This document shows, piece by piece, positions 36,224 through 45,060 of a stretch of DNA of 64,000 bases. Below the pieces are notes generated by a model that was not told the DNA's origin, made no database searches, and saw nothing but the letters and a program-made list of their open reading frames with translations. Origin of the DNA: an uncultured Porphyromonadaceae bacterium (lineage in GTDB: Bacteria; Bacteroidota; Bacteroidia; Bacteroidales; Muribaculaceae); the NCBI GenBank assembly GCA_947175545.1, contig CAMWNI010000006.1, forward strand, positions 29,227 to 93,226, read 5' to 3'. The translations under genes and the position numbers were made by a program. How positions within the stretch are numbered: position 1 is the first letter of the stretch; each line of letters starts with the position of its first letter.

Positions 36224-37414
36224 TTATTTGTTTAGAATTCCGTTGCGTTTGAATACGCGCTCAATTGCCTCAAGGGCCCGTTCGACCTGTTCCTGGGTAT
36301 GGGTAGCCATGAGCGAGAATCGAATCAGGGTGTCATGAGGAGCAACGGCGGGCGAAACAACGGGGTTGACGAAGATGCCTTCTTCGAAGAGTTCGGTTGT
36401 TACCTTGAAGGTCTTGAAGTTGTCGCGGATGAAGAGGGGGATAATCGGGGTTGAGGTGTTGCCGATTTCGCAGCCCATCCGGCGGAATCCTTCGAGGGCG
36501 AAGTTGGTCAGTTTCCAAAGCTGTTCCTGGCGCTCGGGTTCCTGCTCCATAATGTCAATGGCTTTCAGCGCGGCGGCGGTTGAAGCCGGGGTGATTGAGG
36601 CGGTGAAGATATAGGAGCGTGAGTGATGGCGGAGGAAGTTGGTGATTTCTTTGTCAGTTGCGATGAAGCCGCCGAGCGAAGCAAAGCTTTTAGAGAAGGT
36701 ACCCATGATGAGGTCAACGTCGTCGGTGCAGCCGAAGTGGTTGGCCGTTCCTCGACCGCCGGTTCCAAAGACTCCGATCGAGTGCGCTTCGTCAACCATT
36801 ACGGAGGCGTCATATTTTTTTGCGAGACGGCAGATTTCGGGGATGTTGGCTACGTCGCCTTCCATTGAGAAGACGCCGTCAGTAACAATCAGTTTAACCT
36901 TGTCAGGGTCGCATTTGCGAAGCTGCTGTTCAAGGCTCTCCATGTCGTTATGCTTGTATTTGAGGCTCTGGCTGAAACTCAGTCGACGTCCTTCGATAAT
37001 TGAGGCATGGTCTTGTTCATCCCAGAGAATGTAGTCTTCACGACCGGTCAGGCAGCTGACAACTCCAAGGTTTACACCGAAACCGGTGGAGTAAATCATC
37101 ACGTCCTCTTTGCCTATGTATTCGGCGATGCGATGCTCCAGTTGCTTATGGAGGTCAAGGGTGCCGTTAAGGAAAGGCGAGCCTGCGCAACCGGTTCCGT
37201 ATTTGCGGGTTGCTTCAATTGCGGCTTCCTTGATTCTTGGGTCGTTAACCAGGCCTGTGTAGCAGTTTGAGCCAAACATCAGGACCTTGCGTCCGTTGAT
37301 GATGACTTCAGGGTCCTGTTCAGATGAGATGGCGCGGAAGTAGGGGTAGATTCCTGCCTGCTTCGCTTCCTGGGGGACAGTATAGCGTGCGAGTTTCTTC
37401 TGCAGTAATTTCAT
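36224..37414 (-). CDS. spt: Serine palmitoyltransferase-type alpha-oxoamine synthase
   Basis: This 396-residue PLP enzyme of the AOS family has the PLP lysine in GTFSKSFASLGGF, MVDEAHSIGVFG and the N-terminal YPYFRAISSEQDPEVIINGRK. The latter and SCYTGL/GCAGSPFLNGTLDLHKQLE closely resemble the Bacteroides and Porphyromonas SPT. That enzyme condenses serine with an acyl-CoA to 3-ketosphinganine and starts sphingolipid synthesis. The close alternative is 2-amino-3-ketobutyrate CoA ligase (kbl); no threonine dehydrogenase is adjacent, which favours SPT. It heads the minus-strand run into dxs. Confidence 0.78.
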   Translation of the reverse strand: MKLLQKKLARYTVPQEAKQAGIYPYFRAISSEQDPEVIINGRKVLMFGSNCYTGLVNDPRIKEAAIEATRKYGTGCAGSPFLNGTLDLHKQLEHRIAEYIGKEDVMIYSTGFGVNLGVVSCLTGREDYILWDEQDHASIIEGRRLSFSQSLKYKHNDMESLEQQLRKCDPDKVKLIVTDGVFSMEGDVANIPEICRLAKKYDASVMVDEAHSIGVFGTGGRGTANHFGCTDDVDLIMGTFSKSFASLGGFIATDKEITNFLRHHSRSYIFTASITPASTAAALKAIDIMEQEPERQEQLWKLTNFALEGFRRMGCEIGNTSTPIIPLFIRDNFKTFKVTTELFEEGIFVNPVVSPAVAPHDTLIRFSLMATHTQEQVERALEAIERVFKRNGILNK

Positions 37415-37530
37415 TTATGTTGCGCTGGTATGGGGGGTGAGGAAATGTGATGAGAAGGGCTTGTGGATAAAGCATGAATGAGGAAGGCGCGCTATGTGCG
37501 GGCGCCTCCTCAGGAGGAAGGTTGGATTAT

Positions 37531-38292
37531 TTATTCTTCCGAACCGGCAAGCTGCGGGTCGATGAGAATACGTCCGCAGTATTCGCACACGATGATTTTT
37601 TTGTGCATGCGGATTTCAGTCTGTTTCTGCGGAGGAATGCGGTTGAAGCAGCCGCCGCAGGCGTCACGCTCAATGGTAACGATTCCGAGGCCGTTGCGTG
37701 CGTTTTTGCGGATTCGCTTGAATGCAGTCAGCAGGCGTTCGTCGTCGAAGTTTTCCTCGAGATCTTTTGCTCGTGTGCGGAGTTCTTCTTCATCTGCTTT
37801 TGTTTCGCTGACAATTTCTTCGAGTTCAGACTGTTTTTCCTTCAGGATATGCTGTGAGTCTGCAAGCAGTTCTTCTGTGGCTTTGATTTCAGACTTTTTG
37901 GCGTCGACAATGCGGGCGTTTTCGTTAAGATGCTTTTCGCCGAGTTGCACTTCAAGGGTCTGGAATTCGATTTCTTTCGAAAGAATGTCATACTCCTTGT
38001 TGTTGCGGACAATGTCGAGCTGTTTTTTGTACTTTTCGATCTGAGCCTTTGCGTCGGCGATTTTGTTGTTTTCCTCGGCCGACTTTTTCTTGAGGGCGTC
38101 GATGTCCTTCTTATAGTTGTCAATACGTGTTTTGAGACCTTCGATGTTGTCTTCGAGGTCTTTTACTTCCAGGGGAAGTTCGCCGCGGATAGTGCGAATT
38201 CGGTCAATCTCCGAGAGGAGGGTCTGGAGCTGGTAGAGTGCGCTCAGACGTTGTTCGGCGCTCAGGGGCTGTTCGTTTTTGTTGGTAGCCAT
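37531..38292 (-). CDS. Coiled-coil zinc-ribbon protein (C4-type, DR0291/CdsZ-like)
   Basis: This 253-residue protein has a long antiparallel coiled coil (about residues 20-190, heptad-like Leu/Glu/Lys-rich) and a C-terminal zinc ribbon with CGGC and CEYCG pairs (about 211-240). This is the layout of the C4-type zinc-ribbon family found throughout bacteria, thought to bind nucleic acid or act in transcription/translation contexts, without an agreed function. It starts 20 bases after the Nif3-like gene and has a promoter of its own inside that gene. Confidence 0.88.
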   Translation of the reverse strand: MATNKNEQPLSAEQRLSALYQLQTLLSEIDRIRTIRGELPLEVKDLEDNIEGLKTRIDNYKKDIDALKKKSAEENNKIADAKAQIEKYKKQLDIVRNNKEYDILSKEIEFQTLEVQLGEKHLNENARIVDAKKSEIKATEELLADSQHILKEKQSELEEIVSETKADEEELRTRAKDLEENFDDERLLTAFKRIRKNARNGLGIVTIERDACGGCFNRIPPQKQTEIRMHKKIIVCEYCGRILIDPQLAGSEE

Positions 38293-38312
38293 CTGCTTAT
38301 TTTGGTGATAAC

Positions 38313-39086
38313 TTACTTAAATTCAATTGGGTTTGGTTCGCTTGCGCATAACACAGGTGCAAAGTTACTAAAATTTTGCGAAATAATCCGCTTAAAAATC
38401 GCTTTTGTAATCTTTTCAGTGTCGAAATGCGTAAGGTCGATGATGAAAATTGATTTGCCGTAGTCGAGGAAGTCATGATAGCGGACGTCGGCGGTCACGA
38501 TTGTGTCGGCTCCGGCGGCGATTGCGTCAGGGATGAGGAATCCGCAGGATCCCGAGCCGAGGGCGACGCGCTTGATGGCGTGGCCGGGCAGGGGGGAGGA
38601 GTGGCGCATGCCGTTGGCGGAGAATGTCAGTTTGACGCAGTTGAGGAAGTCAATCGGAGCCTTGGGAGAGGGGAGGGTTGCGATTACTCCTGTTCCGGTC
38701 GGAGAGAGGACTCCGTTGACTTCAACCCCAAGCATCCGGGCCATTTCGTGGCTGACGCCCCAGGGGGCGGGAGCATTATCGAGGGAGGTGTGGGCGCAGT
38801 AGACGGCAATGTCGTTTTTTATTGCCTGAATCAGTGCGGAGCCTTGAGGAGTTGTGTCGCTGACGGTCTTGATTCCTTTGAAAATCAAGGGGTGGTGGCT
38901 GACGATAAGGTTACAGCCGGCTTCAACGGCTTGGCGGACAACGCTGGGGGTGACGTCAAGACAGAGCATGACTCCGCGGCAGTCCCAAAGGGGAGAGCCG
39001 CAGAGGAGGCCGCAGTTGTCCCACTGCTCCTGGAGGGAGCGTGGGGCGGCTGCTTCGATTGCTTCGATTATCCGGCCGATTGTCAT
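38313..39086 (-). CDS. Nif3-like dinuclear metal-centre protein (GTP cyclohydrolase I type 2 family)
   Basis: This 257-residue protein shows the Nif3/YbgI metal ligands: SHHPLIF (two histidines, near residue 65), an aspartate in CAHTSLDNAP, and HFDTE near the C-terminus in place of the common HYESE, keeping His and Glu. Length equals the short YbgI form; many Bacteroidota members carry an extra ~110-residue insert that is absent here. Family function is unresolved. It begins nine bases after the aspS stop. Confidence 0.9.
   Translation of the reverse strand: MTIGRIIEAIEAAAPRSLQEQWDNCGLLCGSPLWDCRGVMLCLDVTPSVVRQAVEAGCNLIVSHHPLIFKGIKTVSDTTPQGSALIQAIKNDIAVYCAHTSLDNAPAPWGVSHEMARMLGVEVNGVLSPTGTGVIATLPSPKAPIDFLNCVKLTFSANGMRHSSPLPGHAIKRVALGSGSCGFLIPDAIAAGADTIVTADVRYHDFLDYGKSIFIIDLTHFDTEKITKAIFKRIISQNFSNFAPVLCASEPNPIEFK
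38360..38367 (-). promoter_or_regulatory. Promoter -7 element inside the Nif3-like gene
   Basis: TAACTTTG on the minus strand overlaps codons for the last residues of the Nif3-like protein, 67 bases before the zinc-ribbon ATG. No clear TTTG was found at -33. Confidence 0.45.
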
Positions 39087-39095
39087 CGGGCGAAG

Positions 39096-40853
39096 TTAAG
39101 AGGGTTCAACAACCGAGAGGTTGAGTTCGTTGAGCTGCTTGATGTCAAGCGGAGCGGGAGCGTCAAGCATGACGTCGCGTCCGGAGTTGTTTTTCGGGAA
39201 CGCGATACAGTCGCGGATGCTGTCGAGTCCGGCAAAGAGGCTGACCCAGCGGTCCAGACCGTAAGCGAGGCCGCCGTGAGGGGGCGCTCCGAATTTGAAG
39301 GCGTTCATCAGGAATCCGAATTGCTCCTGGGCTTTTTCGGGGGTGAAGCCGAGGATTTCGAACATTTTTGCCTGGAGGGCGCTGTCGTGAATACGGATTG
39401 AGCCGCCGCCGACTTCAACGCCGTTGATTACCATGTCGTAGGCATCGGCACGCACTGCGGCAGGGTCGGTATCGAGCATCGGAATGTCTTCATCCTTGGG
39501 GTGGGTGAAGGGATGGTGCATGGCCATCAGTCGCTGCTCCTCATCGCTCCATTCAAACATGGGGAAGTCGACAATCCAAAGGCATGAGAATTTGTTCTTG
39601 TCACGCAGACCGAGCTGGCGTCCCATTTCGAGGCGCAGTTCGCAGAGCTGCTTGCGGGTTTTCATGATGTCGTCGCCGCTGAGAATGAGGATGAGGTCGC
39701 CGGGTTCGGCTTTCATCTTTTCGGCCATTCGGCGGAGGGTTTCCTGAGAGTAGAATTTGTCAACGGATGATTTGACGTTGCCGTCGGCTTCGACGCGGGC
39801 ATAGACCATGCCTTTCGCGCCAATCTGAGGGCGCTTGACGTAGTCAGTCAGCTGGTCAAGCTGTTTGCGGGTATATGTTGCGGCTCCTTTGGCGCATATG
39901 CCGCCGATGTATGCGGCATTGTCGAAGACGCTGAAGCCATGACCTTTGAGAACGTCATCAAGTTCGACGAACGTCATGTCGAAGCGAGTGTCAGGCTTGT
40001 CAGAGCCGTAGTATTTCATTGCGTCGGCCCAGCTCATGCGGGGGAATGTGCCTTCGAGTTCAACGCCACGGATTTCGCGGAAGAGATGTTTTGCCATGCC
40101 TTCGAAGAGGTTGATTACATCGTCCTGCTCAACGAAACTCATTTCGCAGTCAATCTGCGTGAATTCGGGTTGGCGGTCGGCTCGCAGGTCTTCGTCGCGG
40201 AAACACTTGACAATCTGGAAGTAGCGGTCCATTCCACTGACCATCAGAAGTTGTTTGAGGGTTTGGGGCGACTGAGGGAGGGCATAGAACTGGCCGGGGT
40301 TCATGCGGGATGGAACGACGAAGTCTCGTGCGCCTTCGGGGGTTGAGCCGACAAGCATCGGTGTTTCAATTTCGAGGAAGCCTTTTGAGTCGAGATAGCG
40401 GCGGACTTCCATTGTCATTTTGTGGCGCAGTTCAAGGTTCGCACGCACGTTGGGACGACGGAGGTCGAGGTAGCGGTAACGCATGCGAAGGTCGTCGCCG
40501 CCATCGGTTTCTTCCTCAATTGTGAAGGGGGGCGTCAGAGCAGAGTTCAGAACCTTCATTGCGGAGGCAATGATTTCAATGTCGCCGGTCGGGAGGTTGG
40601 GGTTTTTCGAGGTGCGTTCTTCGACGGTACCTTCGATTTGGATTACCCATTCGCGGCCAAGCTTTGCGGCAGCTTCGGCAAGTTCGGCATTGCTTTCGTC
40701 AGTGAATACAATCTGAGTGATACCGTAACGGTCACGAAGGTCTACAAAGGTCATACCGCCCATTTTGCGGGCGCGCTGAACCCAACCGGCCAGGGTTACT
40801 TTCTTACCCCGGTCCTGAAGGCGGAGTTCGCCGCAGGTATTGGTTCTATACAT
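39096..40853 (-). CDS. aspS: Aspartyl-tRNA synthetase
   Basis: This 585-residue class IIb synthetase charges tRNA-Asp. It has the N-terminal OB fold (about 1-110, [24 protein letters not shown]), the catalytic domain with motif 2 ([23 protein letters not shown] in parts), the bacterial GAD insertion (about 285-415) and motif 3 ([15 protein letters not shown]). Length is normal for the bacterial type. It has a consensus promoter 47 bases upstream and is followed by the Nif3-like gene. Confidence 0.97.
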   Translation of the reverse strand: MYRTNTCGELRLQDRGKKVTLAGWVQRARKMGGMTFVDLRDRYGITQIVFTDESNAELAEAAAKLGREWVIQIEGTVEERTSKNPNLPTGDIEIIASAMKVLNSALTPPFTIEEETDGGDDLRMRYRYLDLRRPNVRANLELRHKMTMEVRRYLDSKGFLEIETPMLVGSTPEGARDFVVPSRMNPGQFYALPQSPQTLKQLLMVSGMDRYFQIVKCFRDEDLRADRQPEFTQIDCEMSFVEQDDVINLFEGMAKHLFREIRGVELEGTFPRMSWADAMKYYGSDKPDTRFDMTFVELDDVLKGHGFSVFDNAAYIGGICAKGAATYTRKQLDQLTDYVKRPQIGAKGMVYARVEADGNVKSSVDKFYSQETLRRMAEKMKAEPGDLILILSGDDIMKTRKQLCELRLEMGRQLGLRDKNKFSCLWIVDFPMFEWSDEEQRLMAMHHPFTHPKDEDIPMLDTDPAAVRADAYDMVINGVEVGGGSIRIHDSALQAKMFEILGFTPEKAQEQFGFLMNAFKFGAPPHGGLAYGLDRWVSLFAGLDSIRDCIAFPKNNSGRDVMLDAPAPLDIKQLNELNLSVVEPS

Positions 40854-40900
40854 CTGTCAGAATGTTTATGATTGTTATTGTTATTTTCTTTATCAACGTG

Positions 40901-40908
40901 CAAAGTTA
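40901..40908 (-). promoter_or_regulatory. Promoter -7 element of aspS
   Basis: TAACTTTG on the minus strand, 47 bases upstream of the aspS ATG. Confidence 0.6.
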
Positions 40909-41000
40909 AAAAAAATAAATGACAATTCCGTTCAGTTCGGCGGAAAAATGTGAAGATGGCTGCGTGTGGTGGATTGCGGGGGGATTGCGGAGCGGAGGGA

Positions 41001-41037
41001 AACAAAAATGGTGGCGCGTCATCCCGACGGGCCACCA
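41001..41037 (-). terminator. Minus-strand intrinsic terminator
   Basis: On the minus strand a stem TGGTGGC-C-CGTC pairs with GACG-C-GCCACCA (one C:C mismatch, loop GGGAT), followed by TTTTTGTT. It ends either the short transcript predicted from 41166 or the helicase operon, whose last stop lies 305 bases upstream. Confidence 0.8.
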
Positions 41038-41160
41038 CTCGGATTTTACGGTAGTACTTAAATGCTATTATTCGTTATGTCTAAGCCTATTGTTTGTATG
41101 GTTACACTTAAAATGAAAAAGATACTTGTTTTAATTTCGAAACCGTTTGTTTCGTTTTTG
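41001..41160 (-). ncRNA. Candidate small RNA of about 160 nt
   Basis: A promoter (TATCTTTG at 41166-41173) and the terminator at 41001-41037 face the same way and enclose about 160 bases with no open frame of note. A 6-bp hairpin CGAAAC/GTTTCG (41138-41154) lies near the predicted 5' end and the terminator forms the 3' end. No known RNA family (6S, tmRNA, SRP, RNase P) is recognised. The same signals could instead give a 3' extension of the helicase transcript. Confidence 0.35.
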
Positions 41161-41165
41161 TGATG

Positions 41166-41197
41166 CAAAGATATAACCAAAAATGGCGCGTGTCAAG
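41166..41197 (-). promoter_or_regulatory. Minus-strand promoter for the candidate small RNA
   Basis: TATCTTTG (41166-41173, matches TAnnTTTG) lies 20 bases downstream of CTTG (41194-41197), one base off the TTTG -33 element. No protein-coding start follows within 300 bases. Confidence 0.5.
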
Positions 41198-41341
41198 TAA
41201 AGGTGTTATATAACATAAAGTGTTAAAATCGGCATTTTCTTGACTTTTTGGTAGAAATTTGATAAAATAAAAGCGAAACAATGCTGATTGGTGACAAAAT
41301 GTCATCAATAGGGGTTGATTACGCTGAAAAGTGTAGGAATG

Positions 41342-42664
41342 TTAAAAAGTGTTTCCGGCTTTGGAGACCCGGATTTTGTGGCCCTTGATTTTGTTTTTTG
41401 ACAGTTTTTCGATGACGGAGTCGGAGTCGGCAGCGGGAATTGCAACAAGGGCGCGATGGTCATGGAGAGCAATTGTGCCAATCCGGTCGCCTTGGAGTCC
41501 ACAGACTTTTGTCAGTGCGCCGACAATATCTCCCTTCGAGAGTTTTTCTTTTTTTCCGGCATGGAAAAAGAGGGTAGAGAGAGACGGCCTCCAAGGTTCG
41601 GGCGATGAGGCTGAGTCAGGGTCCCACGCTGAGACTCCGGCAACGGGCTGGTCTGAGGGTCCGATGAGATAGTATACGGAGCCGGTTGCTCCCATGCGCG
41701 CGGCGCGTCCGTTACGGTGAGTGAGGGTTTCGGCTCCGACGGGGAGATGATAGTGGACAACGGATGCGACGGCGGGAATGTCAAGTCCGCGAGCCGCAAG
41801 GTCGGTTGCGACCATGACAGGGCAGGTTCCGTTCGCGAAGAGGTCAACTGCGGTTTCACGCTGTTGCTGGTCAAGGGCGCCATGATAGAGAATGACAGGG
41901 AATCCGGCTTTGCGGAGATATTGGTGGACTCGCTCGGCGCTTTCGCGATGGTTGACGAAGACCATTGTCCGTTCGTGCGGGAGGCGCAGAAGGAGTTGTT
42001 TCAGGGCCGGAAGCTTGTCGGCTTCAGGCGAGGTTACATTGAAGAATTCCAGATCGGGGGCGACAGCGTCGGAACTGAAATCAAATTCGCGGTTGTTTCT
42101 GACGTCGATGAATTCGGGCATTTCGCCAAGGCGGGTGGCCGAAGTGAGAATCATCAGTCTGACGTTTCGCATTGCAGCAACAAGGCGGCGCATTTCGTCG
42201 CTGAATCCGAGTTCGAGAGACTTGTCATATTCGTCAAGGACGAGGTTCCGGACCGTCCTCAGGTCAAGGTTTCGGCGCTGAAGATGGTCAAGCAGTCGTC
42301 CGGGAGTGGCGACTACTATATCAGGTGTGCAGGCTTGGAGCGAGCGTTTTTCTTCGAGCATTGAGTGACCTCCGTAGAGCGCGGCAATGCGAAGTCCGGG
42401 GGCAATAGCGGCCAATACTTTGGTTATCTGAAGGGCCAGTTCGCGGGCGGGAGCCAGGACTACGGACCGGATTCCGGCGGCGGAGGGCGAAGTGCGCGTC
42501 AACAGCGGCAGGGCAAAAGCGAGGGTTTTGCCTGAGCCGGTCGGGGCGATGAGAGTTACTGAACGCGCGTCGCGGCTCAGGTCAGCCATTTTACTCTGCA
42601 TTGGAGTAAGCTGCTCGACGTTGAGCTTCGCGCGCGCGTTCTTTATTATATCTTTCAGTTCCAT
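41342..42664 (-). CDS. DEAD-box-family RNA helicase with DbpA RNA-binding domain
   Basis: This 440-residue helicase has motif I APTGSGKT, motif III SAT, and motif VI HRNGRAARMG. Motif II reads LDEYDKSLELGFS, that is DEYD instead of DEAD. The C-terminal ~75 residues (KEKLSKGDIVGALTKVCGLQ to KIKGHKIRVSKAG) are the DbpA-type RNA-binding domain, which in DbpA targets 23S rRNA hairpin 92. A role in large-subunit assembly is therefore likely. Its ATG overlaps the stop of the PatB-like gene by one base. Confidence 0.87.
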   Translation of the reverse strand: MELKDIIKNARAKLNVEQLTPMQSKMADLSRDARSVTLIAPTGSGKTLAFALPLLTRTSPSAAGIRSVVLAPARELALQITKVLAAIAPGLRIAALYGGHSMLEEKRSLQACTPDIVVATPGRLLDHLQRRNLDLRTVRNLVLDEYDKSLELGFSDEMRRLVAAMRNVRLMILTSATRLGEMPEFIDVRNNREFDFSSDAVAPDLEFFNVTSPEADKLPALKQLLLRLPHERTMVFVNHRESAERVHQYLRKAGFPVILYHGALDQQQRETAVDLFANGTCPVMVATDLAARGLDIPAVASVVHYHLPVGAETLTHRNGRAARMGATGSVYYLIGPSDQPVAGVSAWDPDSASSPEPWRPSLSTLFFHAGKKEKLSKGDIVGALTKVCGLQGDRIGTIALHDHRALVAIPAADSDSVIEKLSKNKIKGHKIRVSKAGNTF

Positions 42665-43839
42665 TAGAGTTGGTCAACTGCGGCTTTTAGTTGCAGCAGG
42701 GCCTGTTTGATAACGCTGCGGGGGGCGGCGATGTTCATACGCATGAATCCGGTTCCTTCCTTGCCGAACATCGTGCCGTCGTTGAGCGCAAGTTTTGCTT
42801 TTTTGACGAAGAGATTGACCAGTTCGGGCTGGTCAAGGCCAAGACCGCGACAGTCGAGCCAGAGCAGGAAGGATGCTTCGGGGCGGTGGATTTTTACGCC
42901 GGGGATGTTTTCTTCACAGAAACGTTCGGCGAATTCGATGTTTCCTTCGACATAGTTGAGCATTTCGCGACGCCACTCTTCGCCTTGGGGTGTATAGGCG
43001 GCACAGGCGGCGATGTGGGCGAAAATGTCGGCTTCGTTAAGTTCGTTTGCCGTGAGCCATGAGAAGAATTTGTTTCGGATTTCGTCGTTGGGAACAACGG
43101 CGAAGGAGCTGACGATGCCGGCAATGTTGAACGTTTTGGACGGGGCCTGAAATGTAATCGAATTCCGGGCGGCCGCTTCGCTTACGGAGGCAAACGGAAT
43201 GTGGCGATTGCCCCATAGAGGCATGTCGCAGTGGATTTCATCGCTGATGACGAGGATTCCGCGTTCGGCGCAGAAGTCGGCAAGGCGTTTTAATGTTTCG
43301 CGGGGCCATATGCGTCCGCCCGGATTATGGGGATTGCATAGAATCAGGAGCCGGCATTTATCGTCGGCAACTTTTTCGAGATTCTCGAAGTCCATGTCGA
43401 AGCGTCCGTCTTCACGCATAATCAGCGGATTGAAGACAACTTCACGCTTGTTGGCCAGGGGGGTCAGACGGAAAGGATGATAGACCGGGGGTTGGATAAT
43501 GACTTTTTCGTCAGGCTTTACAAATACGTTGATTGCCATGCCGATGCCTTTTACGATTCCGGGAATGAAGGTGATCCATTCGGGGCGAATCTGCCAGTCA
43601 CCATGTTCCTCAATCCAGCGGCAGAGCGTCGGACGATACTCGGCCGGCTCGCCGGTGTAGCCGAAGATCTTGTGGTCGAGACGCCGGCGCATTGCGTCGA
43701 CAATGAAATCGGGGGTTTCGAAGTCCATGTCGGCAATCCAGAGAGCCGTCAGTTTGTCAGTTCCGCACATTTCAGGCAGGCGGAGATATTTTAGCGCGTT
43801 AGTGTTGTGGCGGTCAACTATTTTATCGAAATTGCTCAT
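42664..43839 (-). CDS. PatB/MalY-family cysteine-S-conjugate beta-lyase (aminotransferase fold)
   Basis: This 391-residue fold-type I PLP enzyme has the PLP lysine in FQAPSKTFNIAG, LLLCNPHNPGG-like substrate loop (LILCNPHNPGGRIWP) and VISDEIHCDMPLWG, all typical of PatB/MalY. These enzymes cleave cystathionine or other cysteine conjugates to homocysteine or thiol, pyruvate and ammonia. The upstream gene makes a related sulfur-transfer enzyme and overlaps by four bases, so together they may interconvert homoserine esters, cystathionine and homocysteine. Exact substrate is not determined by sequence. Confidence 0.88.
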   Translation of the reverse strand: MSNFDKIVDRHNTNALKYLRLPEMCGTDKLTALWIADMDFETPDFIVDAMRRRLDHKIFGYTGEPAEYRPTLCRWIEEHGDWQIRPEWITFIPGIVKGIGMAINVFVKPDEKVIIQPPVYHPFRLTPLANKREVVFNPLIMREDGRFDMDFENLEKVADDKCRLLILCNPHNPGGRIWPRETLKRLADFCAERGILVISDEIHCDMPLWGNRHIPFASVSEAAARNSITFQAPSKTFNIAGIVSSFAVVPNDEIRNKFFSWLTANELNEADIFAHIAACAAYTPQGEEWRREMLNYVEGNIEFAERFCEENIPGVKIHRPEASFLLWLDCRGLGLDQPELVNLFVKKAKLALNDGTMFGKEGTGFMRMNIAAPRSVIKQALLQLKAAVDQL

Positions 43840-45011
43840 TTTTCCAGTGCTTGTTTAAGGTCTGCAATAAGGTCATTGGGGTCTTCGAGTCCGATTGACA
43901 GGCGTATTGTCGTGTCGTAGAGGTCCATTTTCGCGCGCTCTTCCGGGGTAAAGGAGACGAAGATGGTCGAGGCGGGATGGATTGCAAGGCTTTTGTTGTC
44001 GAAAAGGTTCGTTGCCCGCTTGAAAAGTTTCAGATTGTTCAGGAAGAGGAAGCAGGCGTCTCGGTCAGCCAGGTCAATTGTCAGCATTGCGCCGGCCGTC
44101 GGGCCGAACTGCTCAACTGAGAGTGCATGGAATGGGTTGTCTTCCAGTCCGGTATAGTTGACGGACTTAACTCCGGGCATGGTCCGGAGGGCCTTTGCAA
44201 CGGTGAGTGCCGACGTTGCCTGGCGATTATAGCGCACAGTGAGCGTTTCAAGGCCGAGGCTCTGCATGTAGGCAACATGGGGCGTCATGTATGCTCCGAG
44301 GTTGAACATCAGTTCGAATCGGATGCGTTCGCCGAAGCCGGGACAAGTTCCATAGTCGATGATTGCGCCTCCAACGGAGGTTGCGCCACCGCTAAGATAT
44401 TTCGTGGTGCTGACAACCTCAATATCGACTCCAAGGCTTTTGGCGCTAAATTCGGTGAAGGGGATTGCCGTGGTGTCGGCAATCAGGGGAATGTCGGCAC
44501 TGTGGGCAATGCGCGCGAGTTCACGCAGGTTTGCCACTTCAAGCTGCGGATTAGTGATGATTTCGAGGTAGATGCAGCAGGTGTTTGCGTCAACGGCGCG
44601 TTCAACTGCGTCGAGGTCGGTGAGGTCAATGAGTCGTGACTCAACTCCGAAACGCTTCAGCGTTGAGTTAATCAAGGCAAATGTGTTGCCAAAGACGTGG
44701 CGAGAGGTCACGATGTTTTTGCCTGTTGCGGCGATGGCCATGAGAGTGTTTGCGATTGCGGCCATGCCGGAGTTTAGCGCGAACACGTTTTCCGCCCCTG
44801 TCAGTTCCTTAATCTGGTCTTCAAAGTGATAGACTGTCGGGTTGGTGACTCTGGAATAGTCGGGCATTCCGTTGCGTCCAGAGAATGATTCTATCATCTC
44901 TTCGGCGTTGGCGAATTCGAAGGCTGCCGTATGGTAAACGGGCATCGAGATTGCGCCATAAGCGTCGGGCAGACGAAACGGTGTGTGTATGGCTTTGGTT
45001 TCTTTTCTCAT
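43836..45011 (-). CDS. Cys/Met-metabolism PLP enzyme (O-acetylhomoserine sulfhydrylase-like)
   Basis: This protein of 391 residues starts MRKETKAIHTPFRLPD; an upstream in-frame start adds 28 residues with no family resemblance. Gamma-family features are SRVTNPTVYHFEDQIKELTGAENVFALNSGMAAI, the PLP lysine in VSTTKYLSGGATSVGGAI and RLSIGLEDPNDLIADL at the end. Members include cystathionine gamma-synthase, gamma-lyase and O-acetylhomoserine sulfhydrylase; the lack of a CGS-type N-terminal histidine pattern and the GIxDP version LEDPNDLI favour, weakly, the sulfhydrylase. It heads the three-gene run ending with the helicase. Confidence 0.85.
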   Translation of the reverse strand: MRKETKAIHTPFRLPDAYGAISMPVYHTAAFEFANAEEMIESFSGRNGMPDYSRVTNPTVYHFEDQIKELTGAENVFALNSGMAAIANTLMAIAATGKNIVTSRHVFGNTFALINSTLKRFGVESRLIDLTDLDAVERAVDANTCCIYLEIITNPQLEVANLRELARIAHSADIPLIADTTAIPFTEFSAKSLGVDIEVVSTTKYLSGGATSVGGAIIDYGTCPGFGERIRFELMFNLGAYMTPHVAYMQSLGLETLTVRYNRQATSALTVAKALRTMPGVKSVNYTGLEDNPFHALSVEQFGPTAGAMLTIDLADRDACFLFLNNLKLFKRATNLFDNKSLAIHPASTIFVSFTPEERAKMDLYDTTIRLSIGLEDPNDLIADLKQALEK

Positions 45012-45060
45012 CAGGAAGGAAATATGATAATGATTTTGGGAACTGCGGGGTTGGAGGGGA

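Larger units (their letters stand above)
40854..41341. other. Longest gene-free stretch of the window
   Basis: 488 bases without a convincing protein gene. It holds the aspS promoter (40901-40908), a strong minus-strand terminator hairpin (41001-41037), and a minus-strand promoter (41166-41197) directed towards that hairpin. The sequence between 41210 and 41341 is AT-rich with nothing recognisable beyond a short GTTATATAAC palindrome. Short frames of 60-66 codons here have no family features. Confidence 0.7.

Noticed and set aside
37480..37511. Hairpin GAGGAAGGCGC / GCGCCTCCTC between the zinc-ribbon and SPT-like genes
   Set aside because: About ten base pairs with a bulge and no T-run on the minus strand; too weak to call a terminator.
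38475..39401. 308-codon plus-strand frame across the Nif3-like gene and aspS
   Set aside because: Spans the ends of two real minus-strand genes; translation is Gly/Asp/Val-rich without domains.
40919..41116. 65-codon plus-strand frame in the aspS-helicase gap
   Set aside because: Runs through the minus-strand terminator hairpin and has no homology-like features or promoter.
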